This document shows positions 1-5,933 of a stretch of DNA of 5,933 bases, in pieces. The stretch is from Bacteroidales bacterium. Lineage in GTDB: Bacteria; Bacteroidota; Bacteroidia; Bacteroidales; UBA1556. The stretch's first letter is position 1. Each line of letters starts with the position of its first letter. Under the pieces are notes generated by a model. The model was not told where the DNA came from, did no database searches, and worked only from the letters and a program-made list of their open reading frames with translations. The translations under genes and the position numbers were made by a program. The stretch lies in assembly GCA_029935325.1 (NCBI GenBank), contig JAOZKO010000178.1, positions 1 to 5,933 on the forward strand, in the 5' to 3' direction.

Positions 1-8
1 AACCAAGG

Positions 9-26
9 TTCCGATAGCTATCGGAA
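9..26. repeat. Perfect 18-bp palindrome
   Basis: TTCCGATAGCTATCGGAA is identical to its own reverse complement, and two further G-T wobble pairs (7-8 with 27-28) could extend it as RNA. It lies in non-coding DNA about 95 bases before ldcA. I recall the core CCGATAGCTATCGG as common in intergenic DNA of several Bacteroidota, often near gene ends, but could not check this. It could be a terminator stem for a gene ending left of the window, a dispersed repeat, or a protein-binding site. There is no T-run directly after it on the plus strand. Confidence 0.7.
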
Positions 27-54
27 TTACATTTGTAAATGACTGTTTCAAAAA

Positions 55-85
55 CAAGAATAACGCAGTATTTGGCGTTTTCTTG
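55..85. repeat. Imperfect 11-bp inverted repeat (possible hairpin)
   Basis: The left arm at 55-66 pairs with the right arm at 75-85 over 11 base pairs, with one bulged T at 61 and an 8-nt loop at 67-74. Read on the minus strand the stem is followed by TTTTTG, so it resembles a leftward intrinsic terminator. No minus-strand gene is visible that it would terminate. On the plus strand no T-tract follows. The right arm contains the TTG at 83-85 that may be the -33 element of the ldcA promoter, so it could equally be an operator-like site. Confidence 0.5.
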
Positions 86-115
86 CAAAGACTATTTCTA
101 AAATGCATATATTTG
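83..115 (+). promoter_or_regulatory. Bacteroidota-type promoter for ldcA
   Basis: TATATTTG at 108-115 matches the Bacteroidota -7 consensus TAnnTTTG exactly. TTG at 83-85 lies 22 bases upstream, inside the N17-23 spacing described for Flavobacterium promoters. Transcription would be expected to begin a few bases after 115, at or just before the ldcA ATG at 120. This is the only convincing promoter seen ahead of the three plus-strand genes. Confidence 0.6.
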
Positions 116-119
116 CTCC

Positions 120-1025
120 ATGCAAGCACCTCGAAATTTAAGGCAAGGCGATAAGGTTGGTATTATATCAACTGCACGCAAAATCACAGAGCAGGAAGTA
201 CAGCCTGCCGTTGATAAATTGCAGGATTGGGGGCTCGAAGTAATTAAAGGTGCAAATTTACATTCTGAATACCATCAGTTTGCAGGAACTACAAAGCAAA
301 GGACAACTGATTTGCAACAAATGCTTAACGACCCTGAGATTAAAGCTGTTTTTTGTGCTCGTGGTGGATATGGAACCGTTCAGATTATTGACAATATAGA
401 TTGGGCAACTTTTCGTAGATATCCTAAATGGGTAGTAGGCTATAGTGATATTACAGTTTTACACGCGCATATTCAAAGGCATTGCAGAACAGAAAGCATT
501 CATGCCACTATGCCTATCAATTTCCCTAAAACGGGCATTGATAATGAGTCATTACTATCATTAAAGTCCGCATTATTTACAGGAAAAAATCAATACAATT
601 TCCCGTCTCATCCCTTTAATACGCATGGAGTAGCACAGGGGAGAATGAGTGGAGGAAATCTCTCTATCTTATATTCATTACTAGGTTCCAAGTCTGACTA
701 TTGCTCAGATAATTGTATCTTATTTATTGAGGATCTTGATGAATATCTTTATCATATTGATCGTATGATGATGAATTTAAAACGCAACGGGAAATTTAAA
801 CGCACTAAGGCGCTGCTGATTGGCGGCATGAGTGATATGAACGATAATACGATACCTTTTGGCAAAAATGCCGAAGAAATTATTTATGATATAATGCAAG
901 AATATAAATTCCCTGTTTGTTTTAATTTCCCTGCAGGGCATATTGCCGATAATCGCGCAATTATTATGGGTAGAGATGTTGTATTAGAAATAGGAGAAGA
1001 AGAATCAAAATTTATTCAGTTTTAG
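120..1025 (+). CDS. ldcA: LD-carboxypeptidase (peptidase family S66)
   Basis: Predicted cytoplasmic serine peptidase of muropeptide recycling. The family removes the terminal D-Ala from murein tetrapeptides by cutting the L,D bond, so that tripeptides can be reused. The 301 residues match the usual family length and there is no signal peptide. Family signatures are visible in order: GDKVGI near residues 10-15, ARGGYG (80-85), GYSDIT (107-112) with the expected nucleophile Ser109, FIEDLDE (202-208) with Glu204, and PAGH (271-274) with His274. These form the S66 Ser-Glu-His triad. The ATG at 120 gives the normal family N-terminus. Upstream in frame, a stop at 99-101 is reached without another ATG, GTG or TTG. 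There is no Shine-Dalgarno site and the promoter abuts the start. It is the first gene of a likely three-gene operon. The exact substrate cannot be read from the sequence. Confidence 0.95.
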   Translation: MQAPRNLRQGDKVGIISTARKITEQEVQPAVDKLQDWGLEVIKGANLHSEYHQFAGTTKQRTTDLQQMLNDPEIKAVFCARGGYGTVQIIDNIDWATFRRYPKWVVGYSDITVLHAHIQRHCRTESIHATMPINFPKTGIDNESLLSLKSALFTGKNQYNFPSHPFNTHGVAQGRMSGGNLSILYSLLGSKSDYCSDNCILFIEDLDEYLYHIDRMMMNLKRNGKFKRTKALLIGGMSDMNDNTIPFGKNAEEIIYDIMQEYKFPVCFNFPAGHIADNRAIIMGRDVVLEIGEEESKFIQF

Positions 1026-1027
1026 TT

Positions 1028-1963
1028 TTGGAAAAGAAAACGAAATATCTAATTATAGTTAATCCTAATGCAGGAAAGAAGAAAGCAAGAAATGATTGGC
1101 CAGAAATTGCTAATTTATTTGATTCCGCAGGAATAGAGTATGAGTATATATTTACTAAATACGGAAGGCAAGCCATTAAATTGGTTAAAGAAAAAATAGA
1201 AGAAGAAGGCTTTATGCGTATTGTCGCTATTGGCGGTGATGGTACTATTAATGAAGTGGTAAATGGGATTTTATTGCAAAAAAGGTTCAATTCTAACGAA
1301 ATATCTCTTGGGATAATAACAATAGGCACGGGTAATGATTGGGGTAAGATGTTTAATCTGCCACTTTCGTATAAAGAGTCAGTAGATATTATTAAAAGAG
1401 GAAATATATTTGTTCAGGATGTAGGAAAGGTATATTACTATATAGGCGAAAAAAAATCTTGTAGGTATTTTGTAAATGCTGCTGGACTTGGGTTCGATGC
1501 CTTAGTAACCGAGAATACCAATAAGCAAAAAGAAGCTGGAAAATCGAGTACCCTTAGTTATTTTACTAATATGATTAAGAGTTTGTACAGATATAAGCCT
1601 GTTCCTGTAACAGTTTTAACTACTAAGCGCGAAATACATAGTGGCAATTTATTTACTCTAAGCTTAGCCATTGGAAAATATACTGGTGGAGGAATGCAAC
1701 AAACACCTAATGCTATTTCCGATGATGGTTTATTTGATTTGATGCTTGTGGATAAAATTGCCAAAACAAAATTGATAAGAAAGGTAAGCAAACTTTTCAA
1801 TGGTAGAATTAATGAATTAAAAGAGGTACAATCTTTGCGTACTGATAACCTACAAGTTGTTTCTGACTCGAAACTAATGATTGAAGTTGATGGCGAAAAT
1901 ATTGGCCATGCGCCTTTTGAGTTTGAGTTAGTTCCAAGAAGTCTAAAGGTTTATATACCATAA
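1028..1963 (+). CDS. Diacylglycerol/lipid kinase, DagK/YegS family
   Basis: A 311-residue soluble kinase of the DAGK catalytic family, which uses ATP to phosphorylate a lipid hydroxyl, usually diacylglycerol to phosphatidic acid, at the inner face of the membrane. Visible motifs are NPNAG (12-16), the nucleotide-binding GGDGT (69-73), GTGND (100-104), NAAGLGFDA (150-158), GGGM with P227 (220-227), DDGLFD (232-237) and DGE (288-290). All key family motifs are present and the length is normal. The start is TTG, two bases after the ldcA stop. No ATG, GTG or other TTG lies upstream in frame before a stop at 971-973, and the first internal Met is residue 63, inside the fold, so TTG is the best choice. 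The tight spacing suggests translational coupling to ldcA. Diacylglycerol, sphingoid bases and other lipids are all possible substrates; Bacteroidota can make sphingolipids, but nothing here selects between them. Confidence 0.92.
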   Translation: MEKKTKYLIIVNPNAGKKKARNDWPEIANLFDSAGIEYEYIFTKYGRQAIKLVKEKIEEEGFMRIVAIGGDGTINEVVNGILLQKRFNSNEISLGIITIGTGNDWGKMFNLPLSYKESVDIIKRGNIFVQDVGKVYYYIGEKKSCRYFVNAAGLGFDALVTENTNKQKEAGKSSTLSYFTNMIKSLYRYKPVPVTVLTTKREIHSGNLFTLSLAIGKYTGGGMQQTPNAISDDGLFDLMLVDKIAKTKLIRKVSKLFNGRINELKEVQSLRTDNLQVVSDSKLMIEVDGENIGHAPFEFELVPRSLKVYIP

Positions 1964-1975
1964 TATTTTAATTTA

Positions 1976-2500
1976 ATGAAGATCGGAAGCTATAAGAATA
2001 TCATTTTAATTATGGTTCTACTATTGTCTTTCAATAGTAACCCTCCTAGTATTTCTCAGGATTTCATGTCAAATAATATGCTAGAGAAGGGAACTATAGC
2101 CCCTAAATTTGAATTATTAAATTCTGATAATGCCTCAATAAAACTTTCTGACTATAAGGGCAAAGTGGTTTTATTAGATTTTTGGTATGTGGGATGCAAA
2201 CCATGTATAAAAGTTTATGCTGATATTCAGAATATTCAGAAGGAGTTGGGTAAAGAAAATTTCGTGGTTCTAGGTATGAATCCCTTTAATCGAAAATCTC
2301 AGATTAATAGGTATAAAAAGAAATACAATTATAGTGATATGGCTTTAATTTGTACCGATAAAGTTAAGGATGCTTATAAAGTTAGAGCCTATCCAAGCAT
2401 TTACTTAATTGATAAGGATGGCAAAATTGCTTTTGCATCAGCTGGTTATTATGCAGAATTTAGAGAAAAGTTAAAGGCAGAGATTAAGAAAATAATGTAA
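1976..2500 (+). CDS. Exported TlpA/ResA-like thioredoxin-fold protein
   Basis: A 174-residue thiol-disulfide oxidoreductase of the TlpA/ResA/AhpC-TSA superfamily, predicted to act in the periplasm. Lys2 and Lys7 precede a hydrophobic stretch at about 9-19, and SIS|Q at 25-28 is a plausible signal peptidase I site; there is no lipobox cysteine. The mature domain begins with GTIAPKFEL (39-47) and SDYKGKVVLLDFW (58-70), typical of the family. The active site is C74-K-P-C77 within WYVGCKPC. The cis-proline is P140 in RAYPSIYLID. A third cysteine, C126, is not part of the motif. It starts 12 nt after the lipid kinase and is probably co-transcribed with it. Its partner protein is unknown; cytochrome maturation or general reduction of envelope disulfides are family roles, but nothing in the window selects one. 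The stop is one base from the stop of the converging ABC gene. Confidence 0.88.
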   Translation: MKIGSYKNIILIMVLLLSFNSNPPSISQDFMSNNMLEKGTIAPKFELLNSDNASIKLSDYKGKVVLLDFWYVGCKPCIKVYADIQNIQKELGKENFVVLGMNPFNRKSQINRYKKKYNYSDMALICTDKVKDAYKVRAYPSIYLIDKDGKIAFASAGYYAEFREKLKAEIKKIM

Positions 2501-2501
2501 T

Positions 2502-3152
2502 TTAAGAAACAATAACCTTTGGGGCTTTCTTTTTATAATCTTCAATTACGATTTGCTCATTACAGAAAAAATATTCGCTATCAATCCTATTGGAGCAAAC
2601 TACAATAATTCTATCCTTTTTATACTGGTCAATTAGTTTCCCATACCATTCAATTCCTTCTTTATCTAAATTTGAGCTTGGTTCGTCGAGGAATAAAGCT
2701 GATGATTCGCTAAGTATTGCCAAGCCTAGTTTTAACCTTTGCTTCATACCTGAAGAAAAATTTCTAATAATCTTGTCTTTAGCTTCTGATAAATAGCAAA
2801 TATCAATAAATCTCTCTTTATCAATTGAAGGATAAAAGGATTTGAATTTTAAATGAAAATCGATAACTTCATTCAGACTAAACTCCTCAGGGAGTTCCAT
2901 ATACGGAGCATTTAAGCTAATATGCTTATATATCTCCTCATGTTCCAAGGGCTTATCATTATCATAATACAATAATTTGCCTTTAGAAGGGCTTAGTGCG
3001 CTGGAAACAACTTGTAATAAAGTGGATTTCCCTGAGCCATTTGACCCAAGAATAACATAGGCATTATCTTTTACAAAAGTATAGGATAAATTTCTGAAAA
3101 CCCATTCTTTAGCATAACGCTTTGCTGTATTTTCAAGGACTATTTTATCCAA
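2502..3152 (-). CDS. Stand-alone ABC-type ATPase with non-canonical Q- and H-loops
   Basis: A 216-residue ATP-binding cassette domain with no membrane segment. Visible parts are the A-loop Tyr13, Walker A GSNGSGKST (36-44), a signature variant FSSGM followed by KQR (132-139), Walker B ALFLDEP (152-158) with catalytic Glu157, and D-loop SNLD (160-163). Two normal landmarks are absent. The Q-loop region reads SLNAPYMEL (79-87) with no Gln, and the H-loop reads VVCSNR (184-189) with Asn188 where His is usual. Size and layout resemble CcmA/NosF-like cassettes, but no permease gene is adjacent. The start is TTG, 15 nt after the lpxA stop. The only codons between an in-frame TAA and this TTG are TAT, TCT, TTT and GTT, so the start is well supported. 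Its place directly after lpxA suggests co-transcription and perhaps an envelope role, but that is inference and the transported substrate, if any, is unknown. Confidence 0.88.
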   Translation of the reverse strand: MDKIVLENTAKRYAKEWVFRNLSYTFVKDNAYVILGSNGSGKSTLLQVVSSALSPSKGKLLYYDNDKPLEHEEIYKHISLNAPYMELPEEFSLNEVIDFHLKFKSFYPSIDKERFIDICYLSEAKDKIIRNFSSGMKQRLKLGLAILSESSALFLDEPSSNLDKEGIEWYGKLIDQYKKDRIIVVCSNRIDSEYFFCNEQIVIEDYKKKAPKVIVS

Positions 3153-3167
3153 AACAAAAGAATATTA

Positions 3168-3950
3168 TCAGTTTTGGTTATAACCACGCATAACTCCACG
3201 CTTGGAATTAGTGATAAATGATATTATTTCATCACGCTCAGGAGTGGCTGGCATTTGAGAATCAAGGATTTCTACAGCCTGAGAAACATTATTCTTTTGC
3301 TGAAATAGAATTCGGTAAATAGCTTGAATCTCATTTATCTTATCAGAAGTAAATCCTCTGCGTCGAAGTCCAATAGAATTAATACCAACATATGAGACAG
3401 GTTCACGTGCTGCTTTTACAAATGGAGGAACATCTTTACGAACCAATGACCCGCCTGATATCATACTATGAGCGCCAATATTTACAAACTGATGAACAGC
3501 AACCATACCGCCTACTATTGCATAATCTTCAATAGTAATATGACCAGCAAGTGTTGCAACATTTGCCAATATACAATTATTGCCAACAATACAATCATGA
3601 GCAATATGTACATAGGCCATTAGGAGGTTATTATCTCCGATGCTTGTTTCCAAATTAGCCTTCGTACCGCGATTAATAGTTACGAACTCTCTAATAATAT
3701 TATTATCTCCAATGCGAACAATGCTATCTTCACCATCGAACTTAAGGTCTTGTGGTACAGCTGATATCACTGCCCCTGGAAAAATTCTGTTGTTCTTTCC
3801 AATTCTAGCACCTTCCATAATAGTAACATTGGATCCTATCCAAGTACCTTCACCAATTTCTACATTTTTGTGAATGGTAACAAATGGCTCAATAACTACT
3901 GTTGGAGCAATTTTTGCCTGTGGGTGTACGTATGCGAGTGGTTGATTCAT
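3168..3950 (-). CDS. lpxA: UDP-N-acetylglucosamine acyltransferase LpxA
   Basis: First enzyme of lipid A synthesis in the cytoplasm: it transfers a 3-hydroxyacyl chain from ACP to the 3-OH of UDP-GlcNAc. The protein has 260 residues, the usual length. The N-terminal part is a left-handed beta helix of hexapeptide repeats and the last ~70 residues form the family helical tail (GLRRRGF at 194-200). Catalytic His118 sits in HIAHDC, matching E. coli His125; His115, His137 and His153 match His122, His144 and His160. Gly166 aligns with the E. coli acyl-chain ruler Gly173, which favours a longer acyl chain over the C10 of Met-bearing homologues. I chose the ATG at 3950 because MNQPLAYVHP is the family N-terminus and it lies one base after the lpxC-fabZ stop. 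An ATG at 3983 would add 11 unrelated residues and overlap that gene. Confidence 0.97.
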   Translation of the reverse strand: MNQPLAYVHPQAKIAPTVVIEPFVTIHKNVEIGEGTWIGSNVTIMEGARIGKNNRIFPGAVISAVPQDLKFDGEDSIVRIGDNNIIREFVTINRGTKANLETSIGDNNLLMAYVHIAHDCIVGNNCILANVATLAGHITIEDYAIVGGMVAVHQFVNIGAHSMISGGSLVRKDVPPFVKAAREPVSYVGINSIGLRRRGFTSDKINEIQAIYRILFQQKNNVSQAVEILDSQMPATPERDEIISFITNSKRGVMRGYNQN

Positions 3951-3951
3951 A

Positions 3952-5346
3952 TTATATATTTTTCTTTTTAACAATTTGAGCAAGCATTTCAGCTTCCATT
4001 ACTATCTTATCTCCAACCCAAGCTTTTCCGCCCATTTGGCATAGCCCTCTACGGACTGGCGATATTAATTTAAGGTCAAAAACTATTGTATCACCCGGTA
4101 CAACCTTGTTGCGTAGGCGAACATTATCTATTTTAAGGAAGTATGTATTATAATTTTCAGGGTCTTCAACTTGACTTAATACTAATATACCACCACTTTG
4201 AGCCATTGCTTCAATCTGTAGTACGGCAGGCATAACAGGCTCATCAGGGAAATGTCCTACAAAGAAATCCTCATTCATAGTAACATTTTTTACACCAATT
4301 ACAGTGTCCTCAGTTACCGACATAATTTTATCTACCAATAGAAAAGGATTACGGTGAGGAAGCATTTTTTTTATAGCTTCTATATCATAAAGCGGCTTCT
4401 GATTTAAATCAATTTTTGGTGGGCCCTCATTACGTTTTTTAATATGATTACGAATCATCTTTGCAAAGGCAACATTGGTTTCATGCCCTGGTCTAACTGC
4501 AATTACACGACCCTTAATTGGCATACCTACTAATGCTAAATCGCCAATTACATCTAATAATTTATGCCTTGCTGCTTCATTATCAAATTTCAATTCAAGA
4601 TTATTTAATATACCCTTTTGCATAACTTTTACGCTAGGCTTATTAAATAATTTCGCTAATCGAGCTAATTCTGTATCTGACACTTGCTTGTTTACAAAAA
4701 CAATAGCATTGCTTAAGTCACCACCTTTGATAAGGTTATTATCTAATAAATACTCTAACTCATGTAAAAACACAAAAGTTCGACAAGCTGCAATTTCAGT
4801 AGCAAAATCTTTATAATCATTTAATTCTGCATTTTGAGTACCCAATACCTCAGTATTATAATCAATCATTGTAGAAATCCTACGGCTACTATCAGGTATT
4901 ATGGTCATTTCTGTATTACGCTTTTCATCTTTAAACGTAATGACTTCATTGAGTTCAAAATACTCGCGTTCTTCTTCTAGTTCTTTTAATCCTATTTTTT
5001 GCAGAATATGAACATAATAAAAAGAACTACCATCTAATATTGGAGCCTCTTCTTGATCCATTTCCACAACTACATTATCAATGCCAAGCCCAACAAGTGC
5101 AGCTAAAACATGCTCAATTGTAGTTATTCGCGTTCCTTTATATTCAAGTGTAGTTCCCCTAGAGGTATCCACAACATAATCAGCCAAAGCTTGAAACTCT
5201 GGATTTCCTTCAATATCAACTCTACGGAATACATATCCTGTATTAGCTACTGCAGGAAGAAATCGTAAGTTTACTTCGAAGCCAGTATGTAGCCCAATGC
5301 CTGAAATACTAACCTCATCGGCAATTGTAGTTTGTTTTTCGCTCAT
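3952..5346 (-). CDS. lpxC-fabZ: Bifunctional LpxC deacetylase / FabZ dehydratase fusion
   Basis: One 464-residue protein joins two enzymes. Residues 1 to about 303 are LpxC, the zinc enzyme that removes the acetyl group from UDP-3-O-acyl-GlcNAc, the committed step of lipid A synthesis. Motifs are GIGLHTG (16-22), TIEH with Glu78 and zinc ligand His79, HKLLDVIGD (261-269) with zinc ligands His261 and Asp265 and the acid Asp269, and PGH with His288. After a short linker with PP at 309-310, residues from about 318 are FabZ, the (3R)-hydroxyacyl-ACP dehydratase: MLPHRNPFLLVD (329-340), GHFP with His365, and IEAMAQ with Glu379. Ala374 replaces the usual Gly in the PGVLQ motif. The fusion is typical of Bacteroidota and places two enzymes that compete for the 3-hydroxyacyl-ACP pool under one start codon. 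The C-terminus is FabZ, so the E. coli-style LpxC tail recognised by FtsH is absent. It has its own likely promoter and a leader of roughly 100 nt. Confidence 0.97.
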   Translation of the reverse strand: MSEKQTTIADEVSISGIGLHTGFEVNLRFLPAVANTGYVFRRVDIEGNPEFQALADYVVDTSRGTTLEYKGTRITTIEHVLAALVGLGIDNVVVEMDQEEAPILDGSSFYYVHILQKIGLKELEEEREYFELNEVITFKDEKRNTEMTIIPDSSRRISTMIDYNTEVLGTQNAELNDYKDFATEIAACRTFVFLHELEYLLDNNLIKGGDLSNAIVFVNKQVSDTELARLAKLFNKPSVKVMQKGILNNLELKFDNEAARHKLLDVIGDLALVGMPIKGRVIAVRPGHETNVAFAKMIRNHIKKRNEGPPKIDLNQKPLYDIEAIKKMLPHRNPFLLVDKIMSVTEDTVIGVKNVTMNEDFFVGHFPDEPVMPAVLQIEAMAQSGGILVLSQVEDPENYNTYFLKIDNVRLRNKVVPGDTIVFDLKLISPVRRGLCQMGGKAWVGDKIVMEAEMLAQIVKKKNI

Positions 5347-5453
5347 TCTATTTGTGTAATTAATTCATAAACAGATAGTACTGTTATTTTAAAGTCTAAG
5401 TTTAATAAAACGAAATATTATAAAAATATTATATTTTATTATAAATATGGGCG

Positions 5454-5484
5454 CAAAAGTAATAATAATTTTTTTCAAGCTTAA
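5454..5484 (-). promoter_or_regulatory. Likely promoter for lpxC-fabZ
   Basis: On the minus strand TACTTTTG at 5454-5461 matches the Bacteroidota -7 consensus TAnnTTTG and is followed by CGCCC. A TTA at 5482-5484, 20 bases upstream, is at the right distance for the -33 TTG but has one mismatch; the nearest true TTG is too close (14 bases). Transcription would start near 5447-5450, leaving a leader of about 100 nt. It would drive lpxC-fabZ, lpxA and the ABC gene separately from lpxD. Confidence 0.55.
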
Positions 5485-5538
5485 TATGATGATTATTAAA
5501 TATTAACCATTGACTTTTCATAACCTTAGTAAAGGCTA

Positions 5539-5555
5539 AATCTTGTTTTAAGATT
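5539..5555. repeat. Short inverted repeat downstream of lpxD
   Basis: AATCTT (5539-5544) and AAGATT (5550-5555) form a 6-bp stem with a 5-nt loop, about 37 bases past the lpxD stop. A second 4-bp stem, CCTT/AAGG, follows at 5524-5535. Both are weak and lack a T-tract, so they are only possible partial terminators or RNA-stabilising stems. Confidence 0.25.
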
Positions 5556-5591
5556 CTGGGTATTTTGAAGTAAGAAAATAATGATAAAATG

Positions 5592-5933
5592 CTATTCAAT
5601 CATTTTCAGTTTAGCTATTTCTTTTTCAAGTTCCTTTATCTTTGATGCTAAGTCCGGAAGTCTTCTAAAATAAACATAGGATTGCAAAAATGATTTATGA
5701 GCAAAAGATGGAGAGCCCATTTCTACACTATTAGGTTTAATACTTGCCGCAATGCCTGCCTGAGCAGCTAGCTTCACGCCATCACCTATTTCAAGGTGTC
5801 CAGCAATACCTATTTGCCCACCGAACATACAGTTTTTACCAATTTTAGATGAGCCAGATACTCCACCGAAAGCTGCCATTACTGTATTTTCACCAATCTC
5901 TACATTATGGGCAATTTGCACCATATTATCGAG
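5592..5933 (-). CDS. lpxD: UDP-3-O-acyl-glucosamine N-acyltransferase LpxD (3' part)
   Basis: The gene runs off the right edge of the window, so only the C-terminal 113 residues are visible, beginning LDN before the first internal Met. LpxD adds the second 3-hydroxyacyl chain, onto the 2-amino group freed by LpxC. The fragment holds the end of the hexapeptide-repeat beta helix: VQIAHNVEIG includes the expected catalytic His (visible residue 9, matching E. coli His239), and GGQIGIAGHLEIGD (38-51) includes the conserved second His at 46. After MGSPSF the protein ends in a helix with LRRL-like and heptad-like spacing (from about residue 90, with KIKELEKEIAKLK), as expected for the trimer's C-terminal coil. 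The stop is TAG. Unlike the packed genes downstream, it is separated from lpxC-fabZ by 245 bases. The start and acyl-binding N-terminal domain cannot be judged here. Confidence 0.95.
   Translation of the reverse strand, partial: LDNMVQIAHNVEIGENTVMAAFGGVSGSSKIGKNCMFGGQIGIAGHLEIGDGVKLAAQAGIAASIKPNSVEMGSPSFAHKSFLQSYVYFRRLPDLASKIKELEKEIAKLKMIE

Larger units (their letters stand above)
5347..5591. other. AT-rich intergenic region between lpxD and lpxC-fabZ
   Basis: This 245-base gap is the longest non-coding stretch in the window. It carries the likely lpxC-fabZ promoter near 5454-5484 and a weak stem near the lpxD end (5539-5555). The leader is very rich in A and T between about 5401 and 5450. 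A short inverted repeat lies at 5370-5385 (AACAG and CTGTT around six bases), close to the lpxC start. I see no tRNA, known riboswitch or convincing small gene in it. Confidence 0.7.

Noticed and set aside
1012..1329. A 105-codon open frame on the minus strand opposite the lipid kinase
   Set aside because: It lies fully antisense to conserved kinase motifs and has no recognisable domain. The same holds for the other antisense frames over the kinase, ABC, lpxA and lpxC-fabZ genes.
2504..2535. Possible intrinsic terminator for the thioredoxin operon: AAGAAA/TTTCTT stem followed by a T-tract
   Set aside because: The stem is 6 bp of nearly all A-T pairs with a 16-nt loop, and it lies inside the coding end of the ABC gene. 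It is too weak to call.
3650..3960. Leu169 of LpxA as a change in the acyl-chain ruler
   Set aside because: Careful alignment on the conserved His and Asp residues places Gly166, not Leu169, at the E. coli Gly173 position, so the ruler residue is unchanged.
3951..3983. An 11-residue N-terminal extension of LpxA from an ATG at 3983
   Set aside because: The extension is basic and unlike any LpxA, overlaps the end of lpxC-fabZ, and the ATG at 3950 gives the exact family N-terminus and a 260-residue protein.
5430..5522. A 30-codon ATG-initiated frame on the minus strand between lpxD and lpxC-fabZ
   Set aside because: It runs straight through the likely -7 promoter element, is dominated by Asn, Lys, Ile and Tyr as random AT-rich DNA would be, and matches no family I know.

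Overview
The window looks like an ordinary chromosomal segment of a Bacteroidota bacterium. The strongest evidence is the single gene that joins LpxC to FabZ, a fusion typical of this phylum. Supporting signs are AT-rich DNA, no clear Shine-Dalgarno sites, and two matches to the Bacteroidota promoter -7 element TAnnTTTG. I cannot place it below phylum level. Codon use and composition look even across all seven genes, and I see no mobile element, tRNA, rRNA or CRISPR array.

Left half, plus strand. Positions 1-119 are non-coding and hold a perfect 18-bp palindrome, an imperfect 11-bp stem, and a promoter ending five bases before the first ATG. Three tightly spaced genes follow: an LD-carboxypeptidase (ldcA, 120-1025), a diacylglycerol/lipid kinase (1028-1963, TTG start) and an exported TlpA-like thioredoxin (1976-2500). 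Spacers of 2 and 12 nt suggest one operon.

Right half, minus strand. Read leftward, the genes are lpxD (3' part only, cut by the window edge), a 245-nt AT-rich gap with a promoter, lpxC-fabZ, lpxA, and a lone ABC-type ATPase with a TTG start. Spacers after lpxC-fabZ are 1 and 15 nt. The lpx genes encode three early steps of lipid A synthesis: LpxA acylates UDP-GlcNAc, LpxC deacetylates the product and LpxD adds the second acyl chain. FabZ belongs to fatty-acid elongation, which draws on the same hydroxyacyl-ACP pool. The two blocks are tail to tail with one base between stop codons.

Envelope biogenesis links most of the window: peptidoglycan recycling, lipid phosphorylation, lipid A synthesis and an exported redox protein. 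I found no convincing new system. The points most worth a second look are the ABC ATPase without the usual Q-loop and H-loop residues, the likely leaderless ldcA transcript, the separate promoter inside the lpx cluster and the inverted repeats at the left end. No stretch over 300 bases lacks a gene.
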